A stretch of 64,000 nucleotides of DNA from DATBLE01 sp963837265 (GTDB lineage Bacteria > Actinomycetota > Thermoleophilia > Gaiellales > Gaiellaceae), in NCBI GenBank assembly GCA_963837265.1, contig CAWIMQ010000001.1:868001-932000 (forward strand), read 5' to 3'. The notes under the pieces were generated by a model. The model searched no databases and was not told where the DNA came from. It saw only the letters and a program-made list of their open reading frames with translations. This document shows positions 1 to 8,571 of this stretch, piece after piece. Position 1 is the first letter of the stretch; every line of letters starts with the position of its first letter. A program made the position numbers and the translations under genes.

Positions 1-56
1 ATGTGCGGCTCCAGGGCGGCGAAGTCGTAGGGCAGGGCGGGCAGCTCGAACGCCAT
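1..56 (-). CDS. Fe/Mn superoxide dismutase, N-terminus only (runs off the left edge)
   Basis: The first 18 codons are visible, reading leftward from the ATG at 56: M-A-F-E-L-P-A-L-P-Y-D-F-A-A-L-E-P-H. This is the usual start of iron/manganese superoxide dismutases (LPxLPYxxxALEPH), which detoxify superoxide in the cytoplasm; the last visible His is a metal ligand of the family. A strong ribosome binding site (GAGGAGGAG) lies just upstream on the minus strand. It is divergent from the aldo/keto reductase with about 57 bases between starts. Only the start is present, so the metal type cannot be judged. Confidence 0.8.
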   Translation of the reverse strand, partial: MAFELPALPYDFAALEPH

Positions 57-74
57 GATGCTCTCCTCCTCGGG

Positions 75-104
75 TTGGTCCGTCGATTGTTCCAAACGTA
101 GGAT
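75..104 (+). promoter_or_regulatory. promoter of the aldo/keto reductase gene
   Basis: TTGGTC at 75-80, an 18-base spacer, then TAGGAT at 99-104. The -10 hexamer ends 9 bases before the ATG at 114, so the transcript would be leaderless or nearly so. Same style as other first genes in the window. Confidence 0.5.
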
Positions 105-113
105 GGTTGCCGT

Positions 114-1013
114 ATGCGTGCCGTTCTCGGCTGCGGCAACTTCGGCGGGATCGGATCGGCACCGGCCCTGTTCGGGCGAGGCGAGACGAAGGAGCAGGCG
201 TTCGCGCTGATGGATGCTGCGTGGGCGCTCGGCCTGCGCCGGTTCGACACCGCCGACGCCTACGGAGGCGGCCGCAGCGAGACGTGGATCGGCGAGTGGA
301 TCCGGGCGACGGGCAGCCGGCCGCGCGTGACGACGAAGACGCTCAACCCGATGGACGAGGGCCTCGACTCCGGGCTCTCGCGCGAGCGCGTCCTGCGGCA
401 GGCGGAGTCGAGCCTCGAGCGCCTCGGCGTCGACCGGATCGACCTGTACCTCTCCCACGGCCCCGACCCGGAGACGCCGGTCGCCGAGACCGCCGCGGCG
501 TTCGAGGCGCTCGTCGAGCGCGGGCTCGCCGCCCGATGGGGCGTGAGCAACGTCGGCGCCGCGGAGCTGCGCGAGTGGCTCGGAGCCGGCCGGCCGGCGC
601 TCGTCCAGAACTCCTACTCGCTCCTCGACCGCGGCGACGAGGAGGAGGTGATCCCGCTCTGCGGCGGGCTCGGGATCGCCTACGAGGCGTTCAGCCCGCT
701 CGGAGGCGGCTGGCTCACCGGGAAGTACCGCCGCGGCGAGCCGCGCCCGCCCGGCTCGCGGATGACGCTGCGCCCGGAGCCGTACCTGCACCTGGAGGAC
801 GACCGGGTCTACGACGCGCTCGAGGCCCTGGAGCACGCGGCCGCCGCGCGCGGGCTGAGCACGGCCGGGCTCGCTCTCGCCTGGGCGCTCGGCGGCTCGT
901 CGTCGGTCGTCGTGGGGCCGCGGCGGCCCGAGCACCTCGCGCCGGTGGCCGAGGCGCTCGCGCTCGAGCTCTCGCCGCCGGAGCGCGACGAAGTAGGCTC
1001 GCTGTTTCGCTGA
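114..1013 (+). CDS. aldo/keto reductase
   Basis: A 299-residue NADPH-dependent aldo/keto reductase of TIM-barrel type, expected to reduce aldehydes or ketones in the cytoplasm. The catalytic tetrad can be followed: Asp45 and Tyr50 in FDTADAYGGG, Lys75 in VTTKT, His115 in YLSHGPD. The GVSN motif near 180 and the late VVVGPRRPEHL stretch fit the cofactor-binding end of the family. The ATG at 114 has no Shine-Dalgarno sequence but lies 9 bases after a TAGGAT -10 box. Its TGA overlaps the next ATG by one base (TGATG), so it heads a run with the ornithine-cyclodeaminase-like and threonine-dehydratase-like genes. Substrate unknown. Confidence 0.85.
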   Translation: MRAVLGCGNFGGIGSAPALFGRGETKEQAFALMDAAWALGLRRFDTADAYGGGRSETWIGEWIRATGSRPRVTTKTLNPMDEGLDSGLSRERVLRQAESSLERLGVDRIDLYLSHGPDPETPVAETAAAFEALVERGLAARWGVSNVGAAELREWLGAGRPALVQNSYSLLDRGDEEEVIPLCGGLGIAYEAFSPLGGGWLTGKYRRGEPRPPGSRMTLRPEPYLHLEDDRVYDALEALEHAAAARGLSTAGLALAWALGGSSSVVVGPRRPEHLAPVAEALALELSPPERDEVGSLFR

Positions 1014-1984
1014 TGGCGATCCTCGTCCTCAACCAGAGCGAGGTCGAGCAGCTGCTCGACCTGGAGGGCTGCATCGAGGCGATGACCGACGTGCTCGAGG
1101 CGCTCGCGCGCGGAGAGCTATTCCAGCCCCTGCGGATGATCGCCTTCCCGCCGGGGGAGACCAGCGGGATCGGCCTGATGCCGGCCCACCGCGGCGGCTC
1201 CTCGCCTGCCTATGCGCTGAAGACCGTCTGCGTCTTCCCCGACAACCCGGCCCGCGGGCTCGACGCCCACCAGGGCACCGTCACCCTCTTCTCCGGCGAG
1301 ACCGGCCGGGTCCGCGCGCTGATGAACGCTTCGGCGGTCACGGCGATCCGTACGGCGGCGGTCTCGGCGGTCGCGACGCGGCTCCTTGCCCGCGAGGACG
1401 CGCGCGAGCTGGCGATCCTGGGCGCCGGGGTGCAGGGCCGCTCGCACGTCGCGGCGATGCGCGCGGTGCGGCCGTTCGAGCGGATCCGCATCGCAAGCCG
1501 GACGCTCGCCAACGCGCAGGCACTGGCGGAGGAGACCGGCGCAGAGGCGGTCGAGACCGTCGAGGAGGCGGTCCTCGGCGCCGACGTCGTCGTCACGGCG
1601 ACCAGCTCGAGCGAGCCGGTGCTGCGGCACGAATGGCTGAAGCCCGGGGCGCACGTGAACGCCGTCGGCTCGAGCATCCGCACGGCCCGCGAGCTCGACT
1701 CGGCGACCGTTGCAGCCTGCTCGCTCTTCGTCGACCGGCGCGAGTCGACGGTGAACGAGGCCGGCGACTACCTGATGCCGCTCGAGGAGGGCGCGATCCC
1801 CGGGCCCGAGCACATCAGGGCCGAGCTCGGCGAGATCCTGCTCGGCCGGCACCCGGGGCGCACCTCGCCCGACGAGCTCACCGTCTTCAAGTCGCTCGGG
1901 CTCGCCGTCGAGGATCTCGCCGCTGCCGAGTACGCCGTCCGGCGCGCCGCCGAGACGGGCGCCGGCACGACCGTCGAGTTTTGA
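1013..1984 (+). CDS. ornithine cyclodeaminase / mu-crystallin family protein
   Basis: A 323-residue NAD(P)-binding protein of the ornithine cyclodeaminase/mu-crystallin family. Members deaminate ornithine to proline, or act as ketimine reductases or alanine dehydrogenases. Lys70 (AYALKTV) and the TAIRTAAVSA segment around Arg113 are family active-site regions, and the Rossmann loop GAGVQG is at 137-142. The start overlaps the previous stop by one base, and its own TGA overlaps the TTG start of the threonine-dehydratase-like gene (TTGA). Sitting beside a PLP-dependent deaminase, it probably belongs to an amino-acid breakdown unit feeding from the liv importer just downstream. The exact substrate cannot be read from the sequence. 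Confidence 0.85.
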   Translation: MAILVLNQSEVEQLLDLEGCIEAMTDVLEALARGELFQPLRMIAFPPGETSGIGLMPAHRGGSSPAYALKTVCVFPDNPARGLDAHQGTVTLFSGETGRVRALMNASAVTAIRTAAVSAVATRLLAREDARELAILGAGVQGRSHVAAMRAVRPFERIRIASRTLANAQALAEETGAEAVETVEEAVLGADVVVTATSSSEPVLRHEWLKPGAHVNAVGSSIRTARELDSATVAACSLFVDRRESTVNEAGDYLMPLEEGAIPGPEHIRAELGEILLGRHPGRTSPDELTVFKSLGLAVEDLAAAEYAVRRAAETGAGTTVEF

Positions 1985-2919
1985 TCCCGCTCGCGGAGAT
2001 CGAGCGCGCCCGGGAGCGGATCGCCGGCGCGGCGGTCAGGACGCCGCTCGTGCGGCTGCCCGGCACGGAGATCTGGCTGAAGCTCGAGAACCTCCAGCCG
2101 ATCGGCTCGTTCAAGATCCGCGGGGCGTCGAACGCGATCCGCGCGGCGTCGCCGGCCGGGATCGCCGGCGGCATCGTCACCGCGAGTGCCGGGAACATGG
2201 CGCAGGGCGTGGCGTGGGCTGCGCGAGAAGCGGGCGTCCCGGCGACGATCGTCGTCCCCGAGCACGCGCCGCAGACGAAGCTCGACGCGATCGAACGGCT
2301 CGGCGGACGGGTGGTGAAGGTGCCGTACCTCCGCTGGTGGCAGGCGATCGAGGAGTCGCGGTTCGAGGACGTCGCCGGCCTGTTCGTCCACCCGGTGCAG
2401 GACGAGCTGGTGATGGCCGGGAACGGCACGATCGGGCTGGAGCTCGTCGAGGACCTGCCCGACGTCGACACGGTCCTCGTTCCGTACGGCGGCGGCGGGC
2501 TCGTCACCGGGATCGCGAGCGCGGTCAAGGCGCTCCGGCCGGACGTGCGCGTCCTCGCCTGCGAGCCGGAGACCGCGATGGCGGTGAGTGCGGCGCTCGC
2601 GACGGCCCGGCCCGCCGAGGTCGAGTACGTGCCGTCGTTCGTCGACGGCGCCGGCTCGCGGGCTGTGCTGCCCGCGATGTGGCCCCGCGTCCGCGAGGTG
2701 ATCGACGGGGCGTGCGTGGTGACCCTCGACGAGACCGCGGCCGCGATCCGGCTCCTCGCCGAGCGGGTGCGGGTGATCGCGGAGGGGGCGGGCGCGCTCG
2801 CTCTGGCGGCCGCGCTCTCCGGCCGCGCCGGGGGCGGACGGACAGCCTGCATCGTCTCCGGCGGCAACATCGACGTCTCCACCCTGGTCGAGATCCTCCG
2901 GGGCGGGACGCCCGAGTAG
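1981..2919 (+). CDS. threonine/serine dehydratase-like PLP enzyme
   Basis: A 312-residue fold-type II PLP enzyme similar to catabolic threonine dehydratase and serine racemase. The PLP lysine is Lys45 in GSFKIRGA, the phosphate loop is GGGGLVTG near 170, and SGGN occurs near the end; no C-terminal ACT regulatory domain is present, which fits the catabolic type. In the usual S-x-G-N-H-A-Q-G motif the His is replaced by Met (SAGNMAQG, residues 69-76). The start is TTG at 1981, overlapping the previous TGA; no better start is in frame. Likely role is dehydration/deamination of a hydroxy amino acid to a 2-oxo acid, possibly with altered specificity because of the His-to-Met change. Confidence 0.8.
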   Translation: MIPLAEIERARERIAGAAVRTPLVRLPGTEIWLKLENLQPIGSFKIRGASNAIRAASPAGIAGGIVTASAGNMAQGVAWAAREAGVPATIVVPEHAPQTKLDAIERLGGRVVKVPYLRWWQAIEESRFEDVAGLFVHPVQDELVMAGNGTIGLELVEDLPDVDTVLVPYGGGGLVTGIASAVKALRPDVRVLACEPETAMAVSAALATARPAEVEYVPSFVDGAGSRAVLPAMWPRVREVIDGACVVTLDETAAAIRLLAERVRVIAEGAGALALAAALSGRAGGGRTACIVSGGNIDVSTLVEILRGGTPE

Positions 2920-2928
2920 CATGAGCGC

Positions 2929-3357
2929 ATGCTCGAGGCCGGCGACCGGTTCCCCGTCGAGAGGCTCGCGGCCCGGCCACAAGGGCCCGCGGTCGTGTAC
3001 TTCTACCCGGCAGACTTCACGAACGGCTGCACGATCGAGGCGAGGGCGTTCAACGACCGCTACGAGCGCTTCCGCGCGGCGGGCGTCGAGGTGATCGGGG
3101 TGAGCGTCGACCCGGCCGACCGCCACGACGAGTTCAGCGCTGAGTGCGGCCTCGCGTTCCCGCTCGTCTCCGACGAGGGAGGCGCCCTGTCGGGCGATCT
3201 GGGCGTGCTCAAGGACTACGGCGAGTACGGGCTGCTCGCGCGGCGCGTGACGTTCCTCCTCGACGCGGACGGGACCGTCCGGCAGGCGTGGGTGGTCGAG
3301 GACCCGGGCGCGCACCCCGACGAGGTGCTGGCCGTCTTGCCGGCGCAGGATGGCTAG
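2929..3357 (+). CDS. Bcp-type peroxiredoxin
   Basis: A 142-residue thioredoxin-fold peroxidase of the AhpC/TSA-Bcp group, reducing H2O2 and organic peroxides. The P-x-x-x-T-x-x-C signature is intact: Pro27, Thr31, Cys34 in YPADFTNGCT, with Asn where most Bcp proteins have Pro. The usual resolving Cys five residues after the peroxidatic one is absent; the only other cysteine is Cys73, so it is either a 1-Cys enzyme or uses Cys73. TAGCAT at 2917-2922 lies 6 bases before the ATG and may give it its own leaderless transcript. Its end overlaps the cupin start by 8 bases, implying translational coupling. Confidence 0.85.
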   Translation: MLEAGDRFPVERLAARPQGPAVVYFYPADFTNGCTIEARAFNDRYERFRAAGVEVIGVSVDPADRHDEFSAECGLAFPLVSDEGGALSGDLGVLKDYGEYGLLARRVTFLLDADGTVRQAWVVEDPGAHPDEVLAVLPAQDG

Positions 3358-4093
3358 AGGAGCGCCTAACGACCGTGCGCAGCACGGTGGCGGTTGCGTC
3401 GTCGCGGAGCAGGACGTCGCGCCGCGGCGGGAGAGCGGCACGGTCGAGGCGCGGCTGACGATCGACCGGGCGTGCGGCTGCGAACGGCTCGAGCAGCGCG
3501 TGCTCCGCTTCGCGCCCGGACGGTCGGAGGAGCGGGAGACCGGCAAGCGGCAGGAGGTGCTCTACGTCGCCTCCGGCCGGGGGACGCTGAGCGCCGCCGG
3601 GGGAGGGCACGAGCTCGAGCCCGGCACGGGCGCCTTCCTCGTCCCGGGGGATGCCTGGTCGGTCGAGAACCCCGGGCCCGACGCACTCGTCGTCGTCTCC
3701 GTGTCCGCTCCCTGCGAGGGGGAGCGCAGGGCACAGGTGGCCGTGCGGTACGCGGACCGGCCGTCGATGCCGGCGACGCCGAACCGCGAGTTCCGCCTGC
3801 TCGTGAACGAGGAGCTCGGCTGCCTGGACGTCACCCAGTTCGTCGGCACGATCCCGCCGGGACGGGCGCCGATGCACAGCCATGCCTACGACGAGGTCGT
3901 CTACGTGGTCGAGGGCGAGGGCGTCCTCCACCTCGGCGGCGCCGATGCGCCGCTCGCCCCCGGCTCGTGCGTCCACCTCCCTCCGCTCGAGGAGCACTGT
4001 CTCGAGAACACGGGACCGGAGCCGATGCGCGTCCTCGGCGTCTTCCACCCCTCCGGGAGCCCGGCCGCGAAGGCGTACGAGGCTAACGAGTAG
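3350..4093 (+). CDS. bicupin (two-domain cupin) protein
   Basis: A 247-residue protein with two cupin beta-barrels. The first, about residues 45-125, has the G(X)5-type strands (VLYVASGRGTL, GAFLVPGDAW) but poor metal ligands. The second, about 150-235, has PMHSHAYDEVVYVVEGEG and HLPPLEEHCLEN, giving a His/Glu metal site. Bicupins include dioxygenases, isomerases, decarboxylases and binding proteins, so the reaction is open. The ATG overlaps the end of the peroxiredoxin gene by 8 bases (ATGGCTAG), so the two are co-translated. The liv operon begins about 60 bases downstream with its own promoter-like sequence. Confidence 0.75.
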   Translation: MARGAPNDRAQHGGGCVVAEQDVAPRRESGTVEARLTIDRACGCERLEQRVLRFAPGRSEERETGKRQEVLYVASGRGTLSAAGGGHELEPGTGAFLVPGDAWSVENPGPDALVVVSVSAPCEGERRAQVAVRYADRPSMPATPNREFRLLVNEELGCLDVTQFVGTIPPGRAPMHSHAYDEVVYVVEGEGVLHLGGADAPLAPGSCVHLPPLEEHCLENTGPEPMRVLGVFHPSGSPAAKAYEANE

Positions 4094-4123
4094 CGCTCTG
4101 CGACGTCTCAGGACCGAAGCTCG

Positions 4124-4129
4124 TAAGAT
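4124..4129 (+). promoter_or_regulatory. -10 element of the first liv operon
   Basis: TAAGAT at 4124-4129 would start transcription near 4136, leaving a short leader with a strong Shine-Dalgarno (AGGAAGGAGGG, 4141-4151) before the GTG at 4155. No convincing -35 box was seen. Confidence 0.35.
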
Positions 4130-4154
4130 CGGGCTTCCCGAGGAAGGAGGGCGA

Positions 4155-5309
4155 GTGAGGAGACTCATTCCATTCTTTGGTGCCGTCGCCGTCGTCGCCG
4201 CCGTGGCGGCAGCGGCGGCGTTCGCACGATCAGGCGCGCCCGGACGCGCGACCGCCACCTGCACGGCCTCGATCGGCATGCTCGTCCCCGTCACGGGGCC
4301 CGCGAGCTCGATCGGCGGCGACCAGCTGCACTGGGCGCAGTTCTTCATCTCCCGGTGGAACAAGACGCACAAGTCCGTTCAGCTGAAGCTGGTGCAGGGC
4401 GACACGCAGCTCGATCCGGCCAAGGCCTCGACGGTTGCCCAGCAGTTCGCGTCGAACTCGAGCATCGTCGCGGTGATCGGCCCCGCCGGCAGCCAGGAGG
4501 TCATCGCCACCGCACCGATCCTGAAGCGTGCCGGGCTGGCGTTCATGTCCGGCTCGGCGACCAAGGTGTCCCTGAGCGACGGCCACCTGCGCGGGTACTT
4601 CTACCGCGTCGTGCCGAACGACGGCGTCCAGGGCCCGACGGACGCCGCGTTCATGATGAAGAGGCTCGGCGTCAAGAAGGGCTCGAAGGTGATGATCATC
4701 GACGACCAGGAGGCCTACGGGACCGGCCTGGCCGACATCGCCCAGAAGGCGCTGCGCAGAGCCGGCGTCCAGGTCGACCGCGAGTCGATCAGCCAGAAGG
4801 CGACCGACTTCTCGGCGCTCGTGGCGAAGGTCGACTCGGCGACGAAGGTCGTCTTCACGCCGCTCCAGCTCAGCTCGCAGACGCAGCTGATCGCGCAGCA
4901 GCTGAAGGCACAGGGCAAGAAGGCGATCGTGTTCGCCACCGACGGGAGCTTCGACTCGGCGAAGTTCAACGTCGACGGGAACTACGTCTCCTTCTTCGCG
5001 CCGGACGTGACGACGATCAAGGCCGATGCGGCGACCGTGGCCGCGTTCCACAAGCAGTACCCGGGCGCCACGAGCCCGTTCGGCGCCCCCAACTACGTCG
5101 CCGCCCAGGCGTACGCGAACGCGATCGCCAAGATCTGCGCGAGGGGCGCCGCCGTGACCCGCGCCTCCGTGCGGGCCGCAGTGGCGAAGACGAGCCTGCC
5201 CACGACGCTGATCGGCGGCAAGCTCGCGTTCACCCGCAACGGCGACGTCGCCGGGGCGAAGTTCTACGTCTTCAAGATCGTCAAGGGGAAGTACGTGACG
5301 GTCGGGTAG
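4155..5309 (+). CDS. livK: branched-chain amino-acid-type ABC transporter substrate-binding protein
   Basis: A 384-residue periplasmic-binding fold type I protein of the LivJ/LivK family. The N-terminus is a signal peptide: positive start (M-R-R), then an Ala/Val-rich hydrophobic stretch to about residue 25. Mature sequence begins with the typical strand IGMLVPVTGPASSIGGDQ, and GSQEVIATAPI and YGTGLADIA loops follow. The GTG at 4155 is chosen because AGGAAGGAGGG precedes it and it places the signal peptide correctly. It captures a substrate outside the membrane for LivH/LivM. The family binds amino acids, amides, urea or aromatic acids, so the ligand is uncertain. A 12-bp hairpin follows the gene. 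Confidence 0.9.
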   Translation: MRRLIPFFGAVAVVAAVAAAAAFARSGAPGRATATCTASIGMLVPVTGPASSIGGDQLHWAQFFISRWNKTHKSVQLKLVQGDTQLDPAKASTVAQQFASNSSIVAVIGPAGSQEVIATAPILKRAGLAFMSGSATKVSLSDGHLRGYFYRVVPNDGVQGPTDAAFMMKRLGVKKGSKVMIIDDQEAYGTGLADIAQKALRRAGVQVDRESISQKATDFSALVAKVDSATKVVFTPLQLSSQTQLIAQQLKAQGKKAIVFATDGSFDSAKFNVDGNYVSFFAPDVTTIKADAATVAAFHKQYPGATSPFGAPNYVAAQAYANAIAKICARGAAVTRASVRAAVAKTSLPTTLIGGKLAFTRNGDVAGAKFYVFKIVKGKYVTVG

Positions 5310-5330
5310 GCGTCGAGCGTCAGATGCAGG

Positions 5331-5364
5331 ACGTGCGGCCCATCCTCCCGGGTGGGCCGCACGT
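5331..5364 (+). terminator. 12-bp perfect hairpin between livK and livH
   Basis: ACGTGCGGCCCA (5331-5342) pairs perfectly with TGGGCCGCACGT (5353-5364) around a 10-base loop. No U-tract follows. Its place just after the binding-protein gene suits partial termination or protection of livK mRNA from 3' decay, giving more binding protein than permease. Confidence 0.6.
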
Positions 5365-5388
5365 GCGTCTGAGAGGGTACGAGCGGCG

Positions 5389-6324
5389 GTGAACTGGAAC
5401 CTCTTCCTGACCGAGCTGCTGTCCGGGCTCGCGCACGGGTCGGTGTACGCGCTGATCGCGCTCGGCTACTCGATGGTGTACGGGATCCTGAAGCTGCTCA
5501 ACTTCGCCCACGGCGACGTCTACATGGTCGGCGCCTACATCGGCTACGGCCTCGTCACGGTGTTCGGCGGCGCGACCTCGCTCACGGTCTCGGTCGTCGC
5601 CCTGCTCGTGCTGATGTTCCTCGCCGCGACGGTCGGCTGCGGCCTCTTGGGCGTCGTGATCGAGCGCTTCGCCTACCGGCGCCTGCGCTCCGCCCCGCGC
5701 ATCGCGCCGCTGATCACCGCGCTCGGCGTGTCCTTCTTCCTCGAGAACGCGGTGCTCCTGATCGTCGGCTCCGACCAGAAGAGCTACAACTCGTTCAGCT
5801 GGCACGGGGGCACGCTCTGGCTCCACGGCTTCACCCTCCCGGCCGAGGTGCACGTGGCGGTCGCGCAGATGATCGTGATCGGCGGCGCGGTCGTCCTGAT
5901 GGTGCTGCTGACGCTGTTCGTCTCGCGCACGCAGCTCGGCCGGGCGATGCGGGCGACCTCGTTCGACCGCGAGGCCGCGTCGATGATGGGCATCGACGTC
6001 GACCGGGTGATCGTGGCGACGTTCTTCATCGGCTCCGCGCTCGCCGGGGCGGCCGGCGTCTTCAACGGCATCGCGTACCAGCAGGCGTACACGACGATGG
6101 GCTTCGACGCGGGCCTGAAGGCGTTCACGGCGGCCGTAGTCGGCGGGATCGGCAACCTTCCCGGCGCCGCCCTCGGCGGCATCTCGATCGGACTCGCCGA
6201 GTCGTTCTCGATCGGCTACGTCTCCTCGACGTTCTCGGACGCGATCGTGTTCGTGATCCTGATCCTCGTCATGCTGCTGCGCCCGAGCGGCCTGCTCGGC
6301 CGGGCGACGGTACAGAAAGTCTGA
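5389..6324 (+). CDS. livH: branched-chain amino-acid-type ABC permease, LivH
   Basis: A 311-residue integral membrane permease with about eight hydrophobic segments. Family marks are visible: LLSGLAHGSVYALIALG at the N-terminus, the LLNFAHGDVYMVGAY loop, and the cytoplasmic EAA-like coupling region RAMRATSFDREAASMMGID that contacts the ATPases. GTG at 5389 is the only start that keeps the first membrane segment whole. The stop overlaps the LivM ATG by one base (TGATG). Works as a pair with LivM in the inner membrane, energised by LivG and LivF. Confidence 0.92.
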   Translation: MNWNLFLTELLSGLAHGSVYALIALGYSMVYGILKLLNFAHGDVYMVGAYIGYGLVTVFGGATSLTVSVVALLVLMFLAATVGCGLLGVVIERFAYRRLRSAPRIAPLITALGVSFFLENAVLLIVGSDQKSYNSFSWHGGTLWLHGFTLPAEVHVAVAQMIVIGGAVVLMVLLTLFVSRTQLGRAMRATSFDREAASMMGIDVDRVIVATFFIGSALAGAAGVFNGIAYQQAYTTMGFDAGLKAFTAAVVGGIGNLPGAALGGISIGLAESFSIGYVSSTFSDAIVFVILILVMLLRPSGLLGRATVQKV

Positions 6325-7784
6325 TGGCAGGCGAGCCGAACGGGCCGAGGATCGGCGCGGACGAGTGGGTCGCGACCGCCGCCGGACGGACCGAGCAGTA
6401 CTCCGGCCTGCTCGGACTGGCCCGGTACGCGGTCGACCGGACGCCGAAGCTCGCGCAGCTCGCGGCGTTCACGCTCGTCGCCGCGCTCCTGCCCTTCATG
6501 ACGAGCAACCAGTACGTGATCCGCGTCGGCTTCGACACCCTGCTCTACGTGCTCCTCGCCCTCGGCCTGAACGTCGTGGTCGGCTGGACGGGCATGCTCG
6601 ACCTCGGGTACGCCGCCTTCTACGGGTTCGGCGCGTACGCCTACGCGATGCTCGCCTCGCCCAAGTTCGGCGCCCACTGGCCGACGCTCGGCGCGATCGC
6701 CGTGGTCGTGGTGGCCGCGGCCCTGCTCGGCTTCCTGGTCGGCAGCGCCTCGGGGCGCCTGGTCGGCGACTACCTGGCAATCGTCACGCTCTTCTTCGGA
6801 CAGCTCTTCATCACGGTCTTCAACAACGGCAACCGCGTCTCCGGGCTCGGCTTCACCAGGCACTACGACGTCACCGGCGGCCCGAACGGGATCGCCGACA
6901 TCGACCCGTTCCATCTCTTCGGCCACAACCTCGATCCCTTCGGGCAGGTCCGCGGCTACTACTGGGTCGCGCTCGCGACCTTCGTGGTGGTGATCACGGG
7001 CCTCGCGTTCCTCGACGACTCCCGGGTCGGCCGCGCCTGGCGCTCGCTGCGCGAGGATGCGCTCGCCGCCGAGATGATGGGCGTACCGGTGAAGCGGCTG
7101 CGGCTGTTCGCGTTCGCGCTCGGCGCCGGGGTGGCGGGCCTGACCGGGACGATCTTCGCCGCACTGAACTCGGCCGTGTTCGCGACCGACTTCGACGTGC
7201 CCCTTCTGATCACCATCTACGCGATCGTGATCCTCGGCGGCGCGGGCAGGCTCCCGGGCGTCGTCCTCGGCGCGATCGTCGTCAACGTCACCCTCGAGGT
7301 GCTGCGCACGCCCGGCCACGCGACCTGGATCTTCTACATCCTCGTCGCCGCGACCCTCGTCGCGAAGCTCCGCCCCTGGCGCTGGCTCGCCGCCGTCGTC
7401 GGCGGCACCGTCGGCCTCGGGTTCGCCGTGCACGCGATCGCCGTCGCCGCCCTGCCCGACCAGACGAAGGGCTCGCTCGAGTCGGCCGGCCTGCTCGGCG
7501 GCTTCCTCCGGCACTGGGTCGTGCTCGTCACCGACCCGCGGGTCGCCGGCAACTACGCCTTCGTCGGGCTGGTCGCGGCTCTGCTCGCGCTGACCACGCT
7601 GAAGGGCCGGGCCCAGAAGCTGTGCCTTGCCCCCGTCCTCTACCTCGCCGCCTTCGTCTGGGAGAACCGGCTGGTGATCGAGCCGAGCATCACGCGCCTG
7701 ATCTTCCTCGGCGCGCTCCTCATCGTCCTGATGAACGCCCGGCCGCAGGGCCTTCTCGGCACGCCCCGGGTGGAGGTGGTCTAG
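6324..7784 (+). CDS. livM: branched-chain amino-acid-type ABC permease, LivM, with extended C-terminus
   Basis: A 486-residue LivM permease. The core, about residues 60-350, has the LNVVVGWTGMLDLGYAAFYG signature, SGRLVGDYLAIVTLFFGQ and the coupling loop SLREDALAAEMMGVPVKR. It is longer than common LivM proteins (about 320-420): there is a soluble N-terminal stretch of some 45 residues and, after the usual end near 350, about 130 extra residues with several more hydrophobic segments, ending in the typical NARPQGLLG tail. This could be a lineage form or a late insertion between the last membrane segments. The stop overlaps the GTG of LivG by one base. Confidence 0.9.
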   Translation: MAGEPNGPRIGADEWVATAAGRTEQYSGLLGLARYAVDRTPKLAQLAAFTLVAALLPFMTSNQYVIRVGFDTLLYVLLALGLNVVVGWTGMLDLGYAAFYGFGAYAYAMLASPKFGAHWPTLGAIAVVVVAAALLGFLVGSASGRLVGDYLAIVTLFFGQLFITVFNNGNRVSGLGFTRHYDVTGGPNGIADIDPFHLFGHNLDPFGQVRGYYWVALATFVVVITGLAFLDDSRVGRAWRSLREDALAAEMMGVPVKRLRLFAFALGAGVAGLTGTIFAALNSAVFATDFDVPLLITIYAIVILGGAGRLPGVVLGAIVVNVTLEVLRTPGHATWIFYILVAATLVAKLRPWRWLAAVVGGTVGLGFAVHAIAVAALPDQTKGSLESAGLLGGFLRHWVVLVTDPRVAGNYAFVGLVAALLALTTLKGRAQKLCLAPVLYLAAFVWENRLVIEPSITRLIFLGALLIVLMNARPQGLLGTPRVEVV

Positions 7785-8569
7785 TGCCCCTGCTCGAGCT
7801 GACGGGCGTGGAGATGTCGTTCGGGGGCCTTCGCTGCATCTGCGAGCTGGACCTGCACGTCGACGAGGGCGAGATCGTCTCGGTGATCGGGCCGAACGGC
7901 GCCGGCAAGACGACGCTCTTCAACCTGATCACGGGGGTGTACCGGCCCGAGTCGGGAGCGATCGTCTTCGACGGCACGAGCATCGTCGGGCTCGAGCCGC
8001 ACGAGATCGTCTCCCGGGGGATCGCCAGGACGTTCCAGACGCTCCGGCTCTTCCTGAACATGACCGTGAAGGAGAACGTGATGGCCGCCGCCTTCAGCCA
8101 CACGCGCGCCGGCATCCTCCGCGCGCTCCTGCGCACGCCCGGCCAGCGGCGCGAGGAGCGCGAGATCCACCGGCTCGCCGAGGAGCGGCTGGCGTTCTTC
8201 GGCGAACGGCTGATGGGCTACCGCTGGGACCAGCCGGCGTACTCGCTCTCGTACGCCAACCGGCGCCGCCTGGAGATCGCCCGGGCGACGGCGGCGAACC
8301 CGCGCCTCCTGCTGCTCGACGAGCCGGCTGCGGGGATGAACCCGGTCGAGACGCACGAGATCACCGAGCTGATCGGCAAGCTGCGGACCGACGGCGGCTA
8401 CACGATCCTCGTGATCGAGCACGACATGCACGTCGTCGAGGGGATCTCCGACCGCGTCGTCGCCCTCGACCACGGGGTCAAGATCGCGGAGGGCTCCTAC
8501 GAGCAGGTCGCCACCGACCCGCACGTGATCGAGGCATACCTCGGGCTCGGGGCGGCGGAGCGGAAGTGA
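7784..8569 (+). CDS. livG: branched-chain amino-acid-type ABC ATPase, LivG
   Basis: A 261-residue ABC ATPase. Walker A is GPNGAGKTT (about 33-41), Walker B LLLLDEPAAGMNP near 175, and the His of the switch is in VIEHDMHVV. The signature is LSYANRRRLEIARA; LivG proteins normally have LSYGxQRRLEIARA, so Gly-Gln is replaced by Ala-Asn, an unusual but probably tolerated change. The insertion between Walker A and the signature (AGILRALLRTP and following) is typical of LivG. GTG at 7784 sits in a TAGTG overlap with LivM. Cytoplasmic; pairs with LivF. Confidence 0.92.
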   Translation: MPLLELTGVEMSFGGLRCICELDLHVDEGEIVSVIGPNGAGKTTLFNLITGVYRPESGAIVFDGTSIVGLEPHEIVSRGIARTFQTLRLFLNMTVKENVMAAAFSHTRAGILRALLRTPGQRREEREIHRLAEERLAFFGERLMGYRWDQPAYSLSYANRRRLEIARATAANPRLLLLDEPAAGMNPVETHEITELIGKLRTDGGYTILVIEHDMHVVEGISDRVVALDHGVKIAEGSYEQVATDPHVIEAYLGLGAAERK

Positions 8570-8571
8570 GG

